The notes beneath the pieces are model-generated. The model had not been told where the DNA came from. It worked only from the letters and a program-made list of their open reading frames with translations, and made no database searches. From the NCBI RefSeq assembly GCF_002875705.1, contig NZ_MCZZ01000109.1, positions 62,001 to 126,000 on the forward strand: a stretch of 64,000 nucleotides of DNA, in the 5' to 3' direction. Both the position numbers and the translations under genes were made by a program. Source of the stretch: Vibrio sp. 10N.261.45.E2. Lineage in GTDB: Bacteria; Pseudomonadota; Gammaproteobacteria; Enterobacterales; Vibrionaceae. This document shows, piece by piece, positions 54,223 to 62,662 of the stretch; the stretch's first letter is position 1, and every line of letters begins with the position of its first letter.

Positions 54223-54242
54223 CCAGCCGGTTGTTCGGCTGG
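54223..54242. repeat. Hairpin between mfd and csiV
   Basis: CCAGCCG (54223-54229) pairs with CGGCTGG (54236-54242) around GTTGTT, 14 nt before the csiV ATG and just ahead of its ACGGAG ribosome binding site. No T tract follows. Confidence 0.6.
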
Positions 54243-54256
54243 AAGACGGAGTAAAA

Positions 54257-55024
54257 ATGAAAAGACTGATCCCACTGCTACTATTGTTCGTCTCACTGCC
54301 AAGTTTGGCACAGAGACAATTTGATATAGAAGTGATCATTTTTAAGCGCGCTGTTGATGCAGAGAAGGTGAACGAGTCTTGGCCAAACACACAGCCTAAG
54401 ATTTCACTTGAGCGCGTTGGTTCATTTCAAGACACCCAATACCGAGCAAAGAAAGGCGTTCAAATGCTTCCTTACTCGGAATACAAGTTAACGCCTCAGA
54501 AAGACAAGCTACGTAAACACGCTGGCTTTGAAGTCCTGATGCATACCGCTTGGCGTCAAGGCGACCAGGGTAAGAGCTCTGCGCCTGTTTTCCATATCCA
54601 AGCAGGTAAAGATTTCTCTAAGCAGTTTAATGCCGATGGTTCTGAAAAAGGCACAGTCACTGCAGGCAGTGCTGATGGGTTCCAAGAAGAGACCATTGAT
54701 AAGCCACTGTACGAATTAGACGGCAAGCTGCAAATCTACGTTCAGCACTACCTATACGCTGAGACGACATTGGACTTAAAAGCACCAAGCGTTCGTGAAG
54801 TGACTCTACAGGAACAACAAATCGAGCTTGATTCACCAGTCAGTGGTGCAGAAAGCAACGTTCAAGTGGGCAACCTAACTGAGATTTCTCCGACGGTTGA
54901 AGTCGAAGAGTTCCTTAAGAGCTACCGCATGGACCAAAAACGTCGTATGCGCAGTACTGAAACTCACTACCTTGACCACCCACTTCTTGGCATGGTGATT
55001 CAAGTTCGTCGCGTCGCTCAATAA
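54257..55024 (+). CDS. csiV: CsiV-like periplasmic protein
   Basis: 255-aa exported protein with a signal peptide (MKRLIPLLLLFVSLPSLA, then QRQFDIEV). In V. cholerae the protein encoded after mfd, CsiV, binds peptidoglycan and supports cell-wall synthesis through the LpoA/PBP1a pathway. Conserved features: FDIEVIIFKRAV at the start and TETHYLDHPLLGMVIQVRR at the end (shown in part). It follows mfd after 63 nt with a hairpin between, and a terminator ends it. Confidence 0.85.
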   Translation: MKRLIPLLLLFVSLPSLAQRQFDIEVIIFKRAVDAEKVNESWPNTQPKISLERVGSFQDTQYRAKKGVQMLPYSEYKLTPQKDKLRKHAGFEVLMHTAWRQGDQGKSSAPVFHIQAGKDFSKQFNADGSEKGTVTAGSADGFQEETIDKPLYELDGKLQIYVQHYLYAETTLDLKAPSVREVTLQEQQIELDSPVSGAESNVQVGNLTEISPTVEVEEFLKSYRMDQKRRMRSTETHYLDHPLLGMVIQVRRVAQ

Positions 55025-55089
55025 AATGATGTAACAACTGAGTTAGTTACTCTGCTAGCACTCAAGCTATACTGATAGCAATCCATTCG

Positions 55090-55118
55090 AAACGCCCTCC
55101 TTTGTGAGGGCGTTTTAT
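55090..55118 (+). terminator. csiV terminator
   Basis: AAACGCCCTC (55090-55099) pairs perfectly with GAGGGCGTTT (55106-55115), then TATT. It ends the PilZ-mfd-csiV unit. Confidence 0.87.
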
Positions 55119-55169
55119 TAAGTTCAGGCGATATTCGCCCGGTACTTATAAATCTAATTGGTACGTCCT

Positions 55170-55715
55170 ATGAGCCCTGACTTCCAGATCAACACTCAAA
55201 ATCTCAGCCTGAAAATCATTGAGGCTACCGACGCTCAAGAGTTTTCACAGTTGGTAAAATCTTCCCCTAGCTTGCTACCTTGGGTCGACTGGTGTCATAA
55301 CGAGTTTTCTATCGTCGAAGCCGAAAAGTTTATTCTGGCGACTCGCTTAAACTGGGTGAAAGCCGATGCGTTTGGTTTTGGCATCTTTGAGCGTAAAAGC
55401 GATAAGTTGGTCGGTATGGTTGCCATCAATGAGCTTTACCACACCTTCAACATGGCGAGTTTAGGGTATTGGGTCGGTGATGAATTTCAAAGGAGAGGAA
55501 TCGCCAAAGAAGCGATGCTCGCCCTATTCGAATTCTGCTTCGCGCAACTCAAGTTAACGCGTTTGGAGATTGTTTGCGATACCGAGAACCTACCAAGTCA
55601 AAAACTGATAGAGAAGTGTGGCGCGGAGCGAGAAACCATTGCCAAGAATCGATTTCTGTTTAACGGTAAGCCCAAAGATGGCGTGGTTTATTCTGTACTG
55701 CCTCCTACCTCTTAG
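55170..55715 (+). CDS. RimJ/RimL-type GNAT N-acetyltransferase
   Basis: 181-aa acetyltransferase of the GNAT family, RimL-like; likely substrate is a protein N-terminus or an antibiotic-like small molecule, but this cannot be told from sequence. The acetyl-CoA loop is GDEFQRRGIAKEAM (about 105-118) and the family end motif CDTENLPSQKLIEKCGAERE follows (both in part). ATG at 55170 is preferred over an upstream TTG. In V. cholerae, as I recall, a similar gene (VC1889) is separated from csiV by the biofilm gene bap1. Confidence 0.88.
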   Translation: MSPDFQINTQNLSLKIIEATDAQEFSQLVKSSPSLLPWVDWCHNEFSIVEAEKFILATRLNWVKADAFGFGIFERKSDKLVGMVAINELYHTFNMASLGYWVGDEFQRRGIAKEAMLALFEFCFAQLKLTRLEIVCDTENLPSQKLIEKCGAERETIAKNRFLFNGKPKDGVVYSVLPPTS

Positions 55716-55746
55716 TAACCAGTGATAACATCTAAGCGGCACGATC

Positions 55747-55776
55747 AAAAAAGAGCTCCGAAGAGCTCTTTTTTAT
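55747..55776. terminator. Bidirectional terminator between the GNAT gene and ndh
   Basis: AAAAAAGAGCTC (55747-55758) pairs with GAGCTCTTTTTT (55763-55774) around CGAA; it serves both convergent units. Confidence 0.9.
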
Positions 55777-55809
55777 TATCAGCGTAATGCCCTTATCAGG
55801 CTTGGCTAA

Positions 55810-57099
55810 TTAGTGAAGCTTTAGGTTTGGACGAAGTACACGGTTAATACGGCCAACTAACATCATCAGCGATGTTTTGATTAAGCCATGAAGTGCCATC
55901 TGGTGCATGCGGTACAAAGAGATGTAAACCACACGCGCAATACGACCTTCAACCATCATCGAACCTTTAGTCAGGTTACCCATCAAGCTACCTACTGTAG
56001 AGAAACGGCTTAATGAAACTAGCGAGCCTTTATCTTTGTAGATGTAATCTTTCAGGTCACGACCGTTCAACTTAGCAATGATGTTGCTGAATGCACAGCT
56101 CGCCATTTGGTGAGCAGCTTGTGCACGTGGTGGAACAAATGAACCATCTGCTTGTGTACATTGTGCCAAGTCACCGATAGCGAAAATATTGTCATCAAGC
56201 GTAGTTTGTAGCGTGTTCTTCACAACCAACTGGTTGATACGGTTCGTCTCAAGACCACCAATATCTTTCATGAAATCAGGCGCTTTGATACCTGCAGCCC
56301 ATACCATGATTTGAGCTGGAATCTTGTCGCCATCTTTAGTTGTTAGGCCGTCAGCATCAGCTTGAGTCACCATAGTATTAGTACGAACGTTCACACCAAG
56401 CTTCGTTAACTCAGAGTGTGCTGCGCTCGAAATACGAGGAGGCAGAGCCGGAAGAATACGCTCACCTGCTTCCACAAGGTTCACATTCAGCTTGCTTGAA
56501 TCTAGATCGCCGAAACCGTAGGTACGAAGCTCTTTAACTGCATTGTGTAGCTCTGCAGATAGCTCAACACCTGTTGCACCAGCACCAACAATAGCGATGT
56601 CTACCGTGCCTTGGCCGTTCTTAGCGTGTAGCTTCAAGAACTGGTTGTTCATTTCTGTACGGAAACGGTGCGCTTGCTCTGGGCTATCAAGGAAAATACA
56701 GTTGTCACGAACGCCTGGAGTGTTGAAGTCGTTTGACGTTGAACCCAGCGCCATCACAAGAATATCGTATTCAAGTTCGCGACTTGGCATCAATAACTCA
56801 CCGTGCTCATCTTTCAGTTCGCTCAGTGCAATCACTTTACGCTCACGATCGATGTCGTTCAGGCTACCCATTTGGAAATCAAAGTAATGGTTTTTTGCAT
56901 GCGCGCGATAGCTCAATGCATCAACACCTTCATCGAGTGAGCCAGTTGCTACTTCATGAAGTAATGGTTTCCATAGGTGGCTTGCTTTACGGTCTACCAG
57001 CGTAATCTGGGCACGTTTCTTACGACCTAAAGTGCGGCCTAGCTTAGTTGCTAGCTCTAAACCACCAGCACCGCCGCCTACTACGATAATTTTTGTCAC
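55810..57099 (-). CDS. ndh: Ndh, type II NADH:quinone oxidoreductase
   Basis: Single-subunit, non-proton-pumping NADH dehydrogenase on the cytoplasmic face of the inner membrane. The 429-aa flavoprotein has two nucleotide-binding Rossmann motifs, [12 protein letters not shown] (FAD, about 5-16) and [15 protein letters not shown] (NADH, about 170-184). The C-terminal amphipathic region binds the membrane. It starts with GTG behind GAGGA at 8 nt. A consensus FNR box lies about 270 nt upstream. Confidence 0.96.
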   Translation of the reverse strand: MTKIIVVGGGAGGLELATKLGRTLGRKKRAQITLVDRKASHLWKPLLHEVATGSLDEGVDALSYRAHAKNHYFDFQMGSLNDIDRERKVIALSELKDEHGELLMPSRELEYDILVMALGSTSNDFNTPGVRDNCIFLDSPEQAHRFRTEMNNQFLKLHAKNGQGTVDIAIVGAGATGVELSAELHNAVKELRTYGFGDLDSSKLNVNLVEAGERILPALPPRISSAAHSELTKLGVNVRTNTMVTQADADGLTTKDGDKIPAQIMVWAAGIKAPDFMKDIGGLETNRINQLVVKNTLQTTLDDNIFAIGDLAQCTQADGSFVPPRAQAAHQMASCAFSNIIAKLNGRDLKDYIYKDKGSLVSLSRFSTVGSLMGNLTKGSMMVEGRIARVVYISLYRMHQMALHGLIKTSLMMLVGRINRVLRPNLKLH

Positions 57100-57364
57100 A
57101 ATGACAATCCTCTACAAAATGAATAAATGGGGTTCAGCTCGATTACTCCAGCCGATAAATTCTATGTTTCTACCCGGCCTTGTTGATAAGGCTGTGACAT
57201 ATTGGATAACCGCGAAAAAGATAACGACAGCTCACCGAGTAGTTAGAGGGATTACAAACAACAAATGCTTGGTTTGTTGCTTTGCTCACGTGGATAAAAA
57301 GGTGACTACCTGAGAGGTAGAACACAAATTATGGGCAAGTTTTTTCACTCGCTCTCAATTTTTT

Positions 57365-57378
57365 TTGATATTTATCAA
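57365..57378. promoter_or_regulatory. FNR box upstream of ndh
   Basis: TTGATATTTATCAA matches the FNR consensus TTGAT-N4-ATCAA perfectly. ndh is repressed anaerobically by FNR in E. coli. The centre lies about 20 nt downstream of the transcription start implied by the TATAAT at 57398-57403 on the minus strand, where a bound protein would block transcription. Confidence 0.78.
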
Positions 57379-57562
57379 AATATTTTGCTTGGGAACATTA
57401 TATATAGCAAAAAGATGACCGCAACAAAAAAATCCTTACCCGTAATGAGGATTCGAATCGAATGAGTTAACGTTTGCGCAAACTTCTCTATAAATACGCA
57501 AACTCACCGACAAAACTTCGATAACCGTTTTATGAAACACGAACTCTGGATTCAGATGTAAA

Positions 57563-57593
57563 AAAGCAGCACTCCATTGAGTGCTGCTTTTAT
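57563..57593 (-). terminator. ycfP terminator
   Basis: AAAGCAGCACTC (57563-57574) and GAGTGCTGCTTT (57579-57590) pair perfectly around CATT; the A-run gives the minus-strand U tract, 20 nt after the ycfP stop. Confidence 0.87.
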
Positions 57594-57610
57594 AAAATGG
57601 CTAAAATAAT

Positions 57611-58150
57611 TTAAGCGTTTTTAAATGCTTTCATTGCCTGAAGATGTTGAGAGATCTTTTTGAATTTATGACTCTCTTTCTCGTCCCAGATTACGTCGTA
57701 GTAATCTTCTAGCGCAGCGGCTGTTTTGCTATTGTCGTGAATTTCATCTTCACGAGAAAGCACCACTAAACAGCGACCTTTGTTTTTCATACGGTACTGA
57801 GCAACACATTTGGTTGCGATGTCTTCGTACTCTTCTGGGCGGTCAATTCGACCTACCATGTTGTTCTCTGGCTGCAGGTTTGGATTGAAAATGACCTGCT
57901 TAATACCGCACAAGAAACCAATGCGCTCAGACCAAAAACCACCTAAGCCTACACCACAGATAATTGGGTGTGGATCATCGGATTGCTCTATCACTTTATG
58001 CACTTCTTTTAATAAATGCTGCATATCGTGTTTTGGATGCAAAGTACTGTAGTTGATGAAACGAACGTCATCATCAATGAATTGCAACTGCAGTATTTTT
58101 TCGTGATTGCCCGGGCTTGTTGAGTCGAAGCCATGTAGATAGATAATCAT
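57611..58150 (-). CDS. ycfP: YcfP, UPF0227 esterase-like protein
   Basis: Small alpha/beta-hydrolase-like protein of unknown substrate. The 179-aa sequence [11 protein letters not shown]...[32 protein letters not shown] is close to E. coli YcfP (key residues given). The nucleophile elbow reads GVGLGGFW, with Gly where other alpha/beta hydrolases have Ser, so catalysis is doubtful. In E. coli the neighbour order is lpoB-thiK-nagZ-ycfP-ndh; here nagZ is not between. Confidence 0.93.
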   Translation of the reverse strand: MIIYLHGFDSTSPGNHEKILQLQFIDDDVRFINYSTLHPKHDMQHLLKEVHKVIEQSDDPHPIICGVGLGGFWSERIGFLCGIKQVIFNPNLQPENNMVGRIDRPEEYEDIATKCVAQYRMKNKGRCLVVLSREDEIHDNSKTAAALEDYYDVIWDEKESHKFKKISQHLQAMKAFKNA

Positions 58151-58258
58151 TGTACCTCCCCCGTTGAATATTGGTACGTTTTGATCAATCTAACACGAAA
58201 AACAAGGTTTTAAAGGTAACAGTAGAGAAATTATATTTTTCACTTCCTAAACGTGATC

Positions 58259-59113
58259 CTAGCTACATAAAGTGTGACTCAGAGCCTCCGCTTCACGCAG
58301 ATAACTTTCATCGCCCCAAAGCTGATGAGCAAGCAAATACCACAACATCGCCATCATCTGGCTTCTTGGTAACCATGCTTCTACGCCATCGAGCCACGGC
58401 TGAACATCATGGATGCCTCTCAGCTGACAGTACTTCTCAACCGCTTCCGAGACTGGTACTCCGGCAACTGCAATGGTCAGGGTTAAATCGAGCCGAGGGT
58501 CTGCTAGCGCTGCATATTCCCAATCAATAATCTTAATGCCATCACTGCTTCTTACTAGGTTATAGCCACCTAAGTCAAAATGGCACAAAGACAGGTCAAC
58601 ACTGGTAATGCTCGGGGCCACGCGCCACTCTTGATAAATCTTAGTGCAGGCTTCGGTCTTATAAACCGCATCAAGCTGCAGCCAATAATGGTCAACTCGC
58701 GCCGTGAAACTGAATGGTTGCAGTGGCAATCGCGCAGTATTGACCAGATGCACAGAGAGCAGAGTTTTCAACAAATCATCAAGTTCTAGATCGTCGTATA
58801 GTGCCTCACCCGCAATCCACTCAACCAATAATCCTTGTTCATTCACTACTATTGGTCTTGGCCCTATGCCGAGACGCTCAATTGCAGATAGCACCTGGAA
58901 CTCTTCATGACGAGAAATGAAGAACGCTTTGGTAATCGGTGTGATTGGCCGCCAAACATACGCAGTGCCATCAACATCAACGAGCTTCCAGCATCGATTG
59001 GTCAAACCGCCTGTTAATGTCTGCGCTCTAACTGGAGGCTCAGAAAAGTAACCATCAAGCGAACTCAAACTGATATCAAGAAGCTTAGCCTCAGACCAAG
59101 AAAAAATTGCCAT
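58259..59113 (-). CDS. thiK: ThiK-like phosphotransferase
   Basis: Choline/ethanolamine- and aminoglycoside-kinase-like enzyme; its E. coli positional counterpart ThiK (YcfN) phosphorylates thiamine. The 284-aa protein has the Brenner motif HFDLGGYN (His178, Asp180, Asn185) and the metal-binding DWE (Asp197). Sequence likeness to ThiK is moderate and the substrate cannot be assigned; the neighbourhood supports the name. It begins 33 nt after a hairpin terminator. Confidence 0.75.
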   Translation of the reverse strand: MAIFSWSEAKLLDISLSSLDGYFSEPPVRAQTLTGGLTNRCWKLVDVDGTAYVWRPITPITKAFFISRHEEFQVLSAIERLGIGPRPIVVNEQGLLVEWIAGEALYDDLELDDLLKTLLSVHLVNTARLPLQPFSFTARVDHYWLQLDAVYKTEACTKIYQEWRVAPSITSVDLSLCHFDLGGYNLVRSSDGIKIIDWEYAALADPRLDLTLTIAVAGVPVSEAVEKYCQLRGIHDVQPWLDGVEAWLPRSQMMAMLWYLLAHQLWGDESYLREAEALSHTLCS

Positions 59114-59146
59114 TGCTCATTCCCTATAAACGTCTTCATTTCCCTA

Positions 59147-59177
59147 CAAAAAAGACACTGACCAAAAGCCAGTGTCT
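59147..59177 (-). terminator. Terminator between lpoB-like gene and thiK
   Basis: AGACACTG (59153-59160) pairs with CAGTGTCT (59170-59177); the A-run at 59147-59152 becomes a U tract on the minus strand. thiK starts 34 nt further on, so it is reached by readthrough or its own promoter. Confidence 0.78.
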
Positions 59178-59284
59178 CTTCATAAACAGCACATCATGCA
59201 CTGCATTGGCGCGTAACCAAGCTATGCGCTGCCAAGACTAGACGCTGTCAAAACTGGCTGCGTTTAGTTGGCAAGTAAGCGAAA

Positions 59285-59875
59285 TTAAAGGCCTAACAGG
59301 CTCTTAGATTGTTGCTTACGGATTTCAGTCTCGTCTGCCCATTCAATCAAGCCAGACTCAAGGTCCATTAGACGCATCGTCATTTTGTAGTATACGTCTT
59401 CGTCGCTGCCCGCTTTCTTAACGATGCTTGATAGGTTGCCGTACAGCATGTACTGAGCACCAACCATTTTACCGAATTGAATCGCTGAACTTTGGTTTAC
59501 AAGCTCATCGTTGTTTTGGAAGTTCAGTTGATCACGAACAGACTCTACGCGGTCCATATCAACAAAACGGAACTTACCTGAGTTCAGCATCTTAGTACTG
59601 ATCGTGTCAGTGATTGACTCAGTATCAATGTGCTCACTTGTTTTGTTCTTGATTCGCTCTACAAACACGATTGGACGCTGTTCACGAGTAATGTAAGACA
59701 CAGAACCAGACGCCATCATGCTATCGACCATTTCACCCGCAATCGTTTGAAGGTCAGTTGAACCGAAATCGATTGTCGTGGTTTCTACTGCTTGTGCATC
59801 ACCGTAGCTTACCTTGTTTGAACAACCGCCTAAAATAACCGCTAAACCTAGTAGCGCAATGACACTCTTTTTCAT
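59285..59875 (-). CDS. LpoB-like outer-membrane lipoprotein
   Basis: 196-aa lipoprotein: signal MKKSVIALLGLAVILGG with lipobox Cys18. The body has the LpoB fold (PF13036 type), with IDTESITDTISTKMLNSGKFRFVD and GAQYMLYGNLSSI (short parts shown). In enterobacteria LpoB activates PBP1b at the outer membrane. LpoB was first described as restricted to enterobacteria, so PBP1b activation in Vibrio is open. It lacks the long disordered Pro/Gln-rich N-terminal tether typical of E. coli LpoB, so it may act differently, closer to CsgG/GNA1162-like lipoproteins. Last gene of a three-lipoprotein unit. Confidence 0.8.
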   Translation of the reverse strand: MKKSVIALLGLAVILGGCSNKVSYGDAQAVETTTIDFGSTDLQTIAGEMVDSMMASGSVSYITREQRPIVFVERIKNKTSEHIDTESITDTISTKMLNSGKFRFVDMDRVESVRDQLNFQNNDELVNQSSAIQFGKMVGAQYMLYGNLSSIVKKAGSDEDVYYKMTMRLMDLESGLIEWADETEIRKQQSKSLLGL

Positions 59876-59961
59876 TTTGTTTCCTCAACTTATCATTGAG
59901 CGGGGTTACCCACACTCTTAAATTTTTGTCTTTTCGAATCATTCGATCCGCTTTATTTAAC

Positions 59962-60345
59962 TTACTGCTCTCGGAACTGAACTCTGAATTGAGTTGCTTT
60001 CGGGTTTACCGACACTTCCGATAACGAAATACTTTCAAAGCCACGAACAATCGCTTGCTTCCAAGGGCCTTGCTTTAGGTTGACCTCAAGCCCGGCATCG
60101 TCGTACCAGTAAAAACGATAAAGGATATGTTGATCACCTTTATAGTTACTGTTTAAACGAACGATTCCTCGTGTATGACCATCGACTAGGTCGGTACGGA
60201 TATCTTCAACCTGTAAGCGGCTGCCCAATACCTTGTCACCAAAGAAAACGTTCTGAGTCAGACTATCGACCCTTACGCCAGCTGTATTATCAGCACAACC
60301 AGCCAGAGCCATAACCGCTGCTAAGCTCACTAACCACTTTTTCAT
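59962..60345 (-). CDS. ycfL: YcfL, DUF1425 lipoprotein
   Basis: 127-aa lipoprotein: MKKWLVSLAAVMALAG with lipobox Cys17, then a beta-sandwich of DUF1425 (VFFGDKVLGSRLQVEDIRTDLVDG, YRFYWYDDAGLEV, EFRVQFREQ-like end in TQFRVQFREQ). Function unknown. Its start overlaps the preceding lipoprotein gene by one base (TAATG), so translation is coupled. LpoB-like follows after 86 nt. Confidence 0.9.
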   Translation of the reverse strand: MKKWLVSLAAVMALAGCADNTAGVRVDSLTQNVFFGDKVLGSRLQVEDIRTDLVDGHTRGIVRLNSNYKGDQHILYRFYWYDDAGLEVNLKQGPWKQAIVRGFESISLSEVSVNPKATQFRVQFREQ

Positions 60346-61736
60346 TACAGCCTCCCTAGCTGTTTATGCCACATTGTTGCGTTGTTTCCTTGTCGAGAAA
60401 TCCACACCAAAGTGGTCTGCCCTTCTCGAATATCAAAGTCGTACGTTTTAGCGCCCGCTTCCAACGTATATTGACCGCTGTTTGCTACAAACGTGCTGCT
60501 CTTAATCTCTGCTGGTAATGATTGCCAGCTGCGTGTGTCCGGTTGCTCTGTCAGTGTATTCCATACATTGAACAGGATATTACCGACATCATCGCCTTTA
60601 GTTGCTTCTTTACGAATACGGTCTTTTGCGACTACACGTAATGCTTGGCGGATAACAATGCTCGTCATACGCTCAGATAAATCGTTCTGCGCCATCGCAT
60701 TTACATCAGTGATCAAGTGCTCTTGTAGCGGTTGCCCACTGATTCGCAACGGAGAAAAGCGCTCTACGTTTTGGCTTGGGTAATATGGCAGCGCAAGAGA
60801 GTATATTGCCCCCTGATCGCGACTGTCATAAACAGGTAAATCTAGTCGCCAACTGTCCATTGCTTGTACAGCGCTCTGTTCTTGAAGAACAATCACTCGC
60901 CCTTCACCTGTATTAAGTTTAGAAGACTGCTTGTAACGTTTTTCTAGTGTCGCTAAATCTTGTCGCATCCCTAAACGAGCAGCGGTTGCCATCGTTCTAT
61001 CGATGATTTCTTGGTTGTCTGGCATGACAGCCAAAGCACGACGATAGTCTACGTATGCGCTGTTTAAATCATTTGAAGCTTCATAAAGCAAACCAGACAA
61101 GAACATCAGATACGCATTTTGCACTGACTGCAGCTTTTTACCCGCATCAGGGTAGTTGGCAAGGATGCTACCCACATTGGCAGACAAACCCTGCTTCTTC
61201 GCATCGTTGGCAGCCCTGTCTAACTCAGCTTCACGTTGCTTCTTTGCTTGTTCTTGAACTTGATTGGCGCGACGCATTTCGATCACCGCACCTTCTAAAT
61301 CATTTTTCTTGAGGTAATTTAAACCGAGATACAGATGAAGAAAGCCCAATTCATAATCGGCTGGCACATACTCGGTAATATTGTCATTCACAGCCAACGC
61401 ACCGACACTGGTTGCACTGTCTGAAATGGAAATCACAGCTTTTCGTTGCTGCTCAGTAACCGCCTGATCAGCCACTTCAAACGAAGCCTTACTCTCTGGG
61501 TATTTTTGATCCAGCAGATTAATCCTGCCTCTTTCAAAGTTATCAAGGATGTCGCCTGCCGCATAATCTGGTAGCTCTTGTTGAGCCTCTGAATAATCTC
61601 CAGATTTAACGGCTTGGTAGATCGCTTTGTTTTGCGCGCTGTAATGGCTGAACAGGCTTCCTGCAGACATACTCGCACAACCTACGGTCAACGCCGATAA
61701 CAGGGCAATGGAAGCGAATCTAAACTGTTGCTTCAC
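60345..61736 (-). CDS. Lipoprotein with TPR-like repeats, COG3014 type, 463 aa
   Basis: 463-aa lipoprotein with signal MKQQFRFASIALLSALTVG and lipobox Cys20. Residues about 30-260 are helical repeats of TPR type (ELGFLHLYLGLNYLKKNDLEGAVIEMRRANQVQ, LLYEASNDLNSAYVDYRRAL, key parts), followed by a beta-rich C-terminal domain (about 290-463). Resembles the uncharacterised COG3014 group. It heads the unit with ycfL and the LpoB-like gene, suggesting a joint outer-membrane assembly. Confidence 0.88.
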   Translation of the reverse strand: MKQQFRFASIALLSALTVGCASMSAGSLFSHYSAQNKAIYQAVKSGDYSEAQQELPDYAAGDILDNFERGRINLLDQKYPESKASFEVADQAVTEQQRKAVISISDSATSVGALAVNDNITEYVPADYELGFLHLYLGLNYLKKNDLEGAVIEMRRANQVQEQAKKQREAELDRAANDAKKQGLSANVGSILANYPDAGKKLQSVQNAYLMFLSGLLYEASNDLNSAYVDYRRALAVMPDNQEIIDRTMATAARLGMRQDLATLEKRYKQSSKLNTGEGRVIVLQEQSAVQAMDSWRLDLPVYDSRDQGAIYSLALPYYPSQNVERFSPLRISGQPLQEHLITDVNAMAQNDLSERMTSIVIRQALRVVAKDRIRKEATKGDDVGNILFNVWNTLTEQPDTRSWQSLPAEIKSSTFVANSGQYTLEAGAKTYDFDIREGQTTLVWISRQGNNATMWHKQLGRL

Positions 61737-62035
61737 TTATCGTCTCCGTGCATATTTAAAATGCCAACTTTATTAAGGTCCGCTGACCTTTTGCGATTAA
61801 ATTTTGTTCGAAAGTTCAACAGCCCCTAGTCTCATTATCAAAACGAAACGTGCTGTAAAAAGGATCTCAAGCCCGTCGAAACCCTACTGTTTTAGGCTCT
61901 GCCTAGGCAATGCCGAAATTCAGACAACAGATAGAACTTAAAGTTGGCATACAAACTACAAATTTTCCAACTGGCTACTTGTGTTAACCCGCTAATGAGC
62001 TTATTCACACGAGCTCAGTAGCTTTCATTAACTCG
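61737..62035. other. Intergenic region upstream of the lipoprotein unit
   Basis: 299 nt with no gene. A start region for the lipoprotein unit must lie here. No clear operator is recognised. TAATGAGC (near 61993) and GCTCATTA (near 62039) form an imperfectly closed inverted repeat beside the hinT stop. Confidence 0.4.
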
Positions 62036-62386
62036 TTAGCTCATTAATAGCGGACCAAGTGGACGGCCACCAACCAAGTGCATGTGAATATGATAAACCT
62101 CTTGGCCACCGTGAGAGTTGCAGTTCACGATAAGACGATAGCCATCTTCTGCGATGCCTTCTTCTTTTGCTAACTTGCGAGCAACGGTAAACATGCGCCC
62201 CATCATCGCTTCATCTTCCACTTCAACATCGTTGGTTGTTGGAATCAGCTTATTTGGGATAATTAAGATATGGCTTGGCGCACGCGGGTTAATATCTCGA
62301 AATGCGGTTACTAAATCGTCTTGGTATAGTAGATCTGCTGGGATTTCTTTATTGATGATCTTACTAAAAATGGTTTCTTCAGCCAT
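62036..62386 (-). CDS. hinT: HinT, histidine-triad nucleotide hydrolase
   Basis: Purine nucleoside phosphoramidase of the HIT family. The 116-aa protein has the histidine triad His99-Ile-His101-Met-His103, with the catalytic central His, and begins [23 protein letters not shown]. In E. coli hinT-ycfL-lpoB-thiK-nagZ-ycfP is the order; here a 463-aa lipoprotein gene intervenes and nagZ is missing. Confidence 0.96.
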   Translation of the reverse strand: MAEETIFSKIINKEIPADLLYQDDLVTAFRDINPRAPSHILIIPNKLIPTTNDVEVEDEAMMGRMFTVARKLAKEEGIAEDGYRLIVNCNSHGGQEVYHIHMHLVGGRPLGPLLMS

Positions 62387-62662
62387 GTTTCTCTCCGATA
62401 AAACATTTATTTTTTAATGCTTTGAGTATGCGCTATGCCGCATCAAACCACAATAAATCTGCTTTAAAGCATAATAAAAAACACCGTTCAAATCAAAGAA
62501 AACGAGCCTCAGCTCTCAAGAATGGCATGTTGGTTATAACGGAGCGCTATTTTTGACGTGTGCGTCATAAAATGCGTAAGCGGAGCTCAATAGAATGCTG
62601 ATAATTTTGTTAGTTTTACTTTGACCTGACATTAGGTCTGCATTTTATTTAGGGAGAAAGCC
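62387..62662. promoter_or_regulatory. Divergent region between hinT and the chemoreceptor gene, with a weak sigma-28-like promoter
   Basis: About 276 nt. TAAGCGGA (62577-62584) and GCTGATAA (62597-62604) are 12 nt apart and partly match the flagellar sigma-28 promoter TAAAGTTT-N11-GCCGATAA, with a strong -10 (7 of 8) and a weak -35. It lies 59 nt before the receptor ATG. Confidence 0.35.

Larger units (their letters stand above)
57100..57610. other. Long intergenic region upstream of ndh
   Basis: 511 nt without a gene. It holds an FNR box (57365-57378), a TATAAT-like -10 on the minus strand at 57398-57403, a 12-bp palindrome GTTTGCGCAAAC (57472-57483) and the ycfP terminator at 57563-57590. 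A 290-nt untranslated leader for ndh, or an unrecognised small RNA, would be possible. Confidence 0.5.

Noticed and set aside
57472-57483. GTTTGCGCAAAC palindrome considered as a PurR box
   Set aside because: PurR needs GCAAACGTTTGC; here the arms are reversed, so it is another palindrome or chance.
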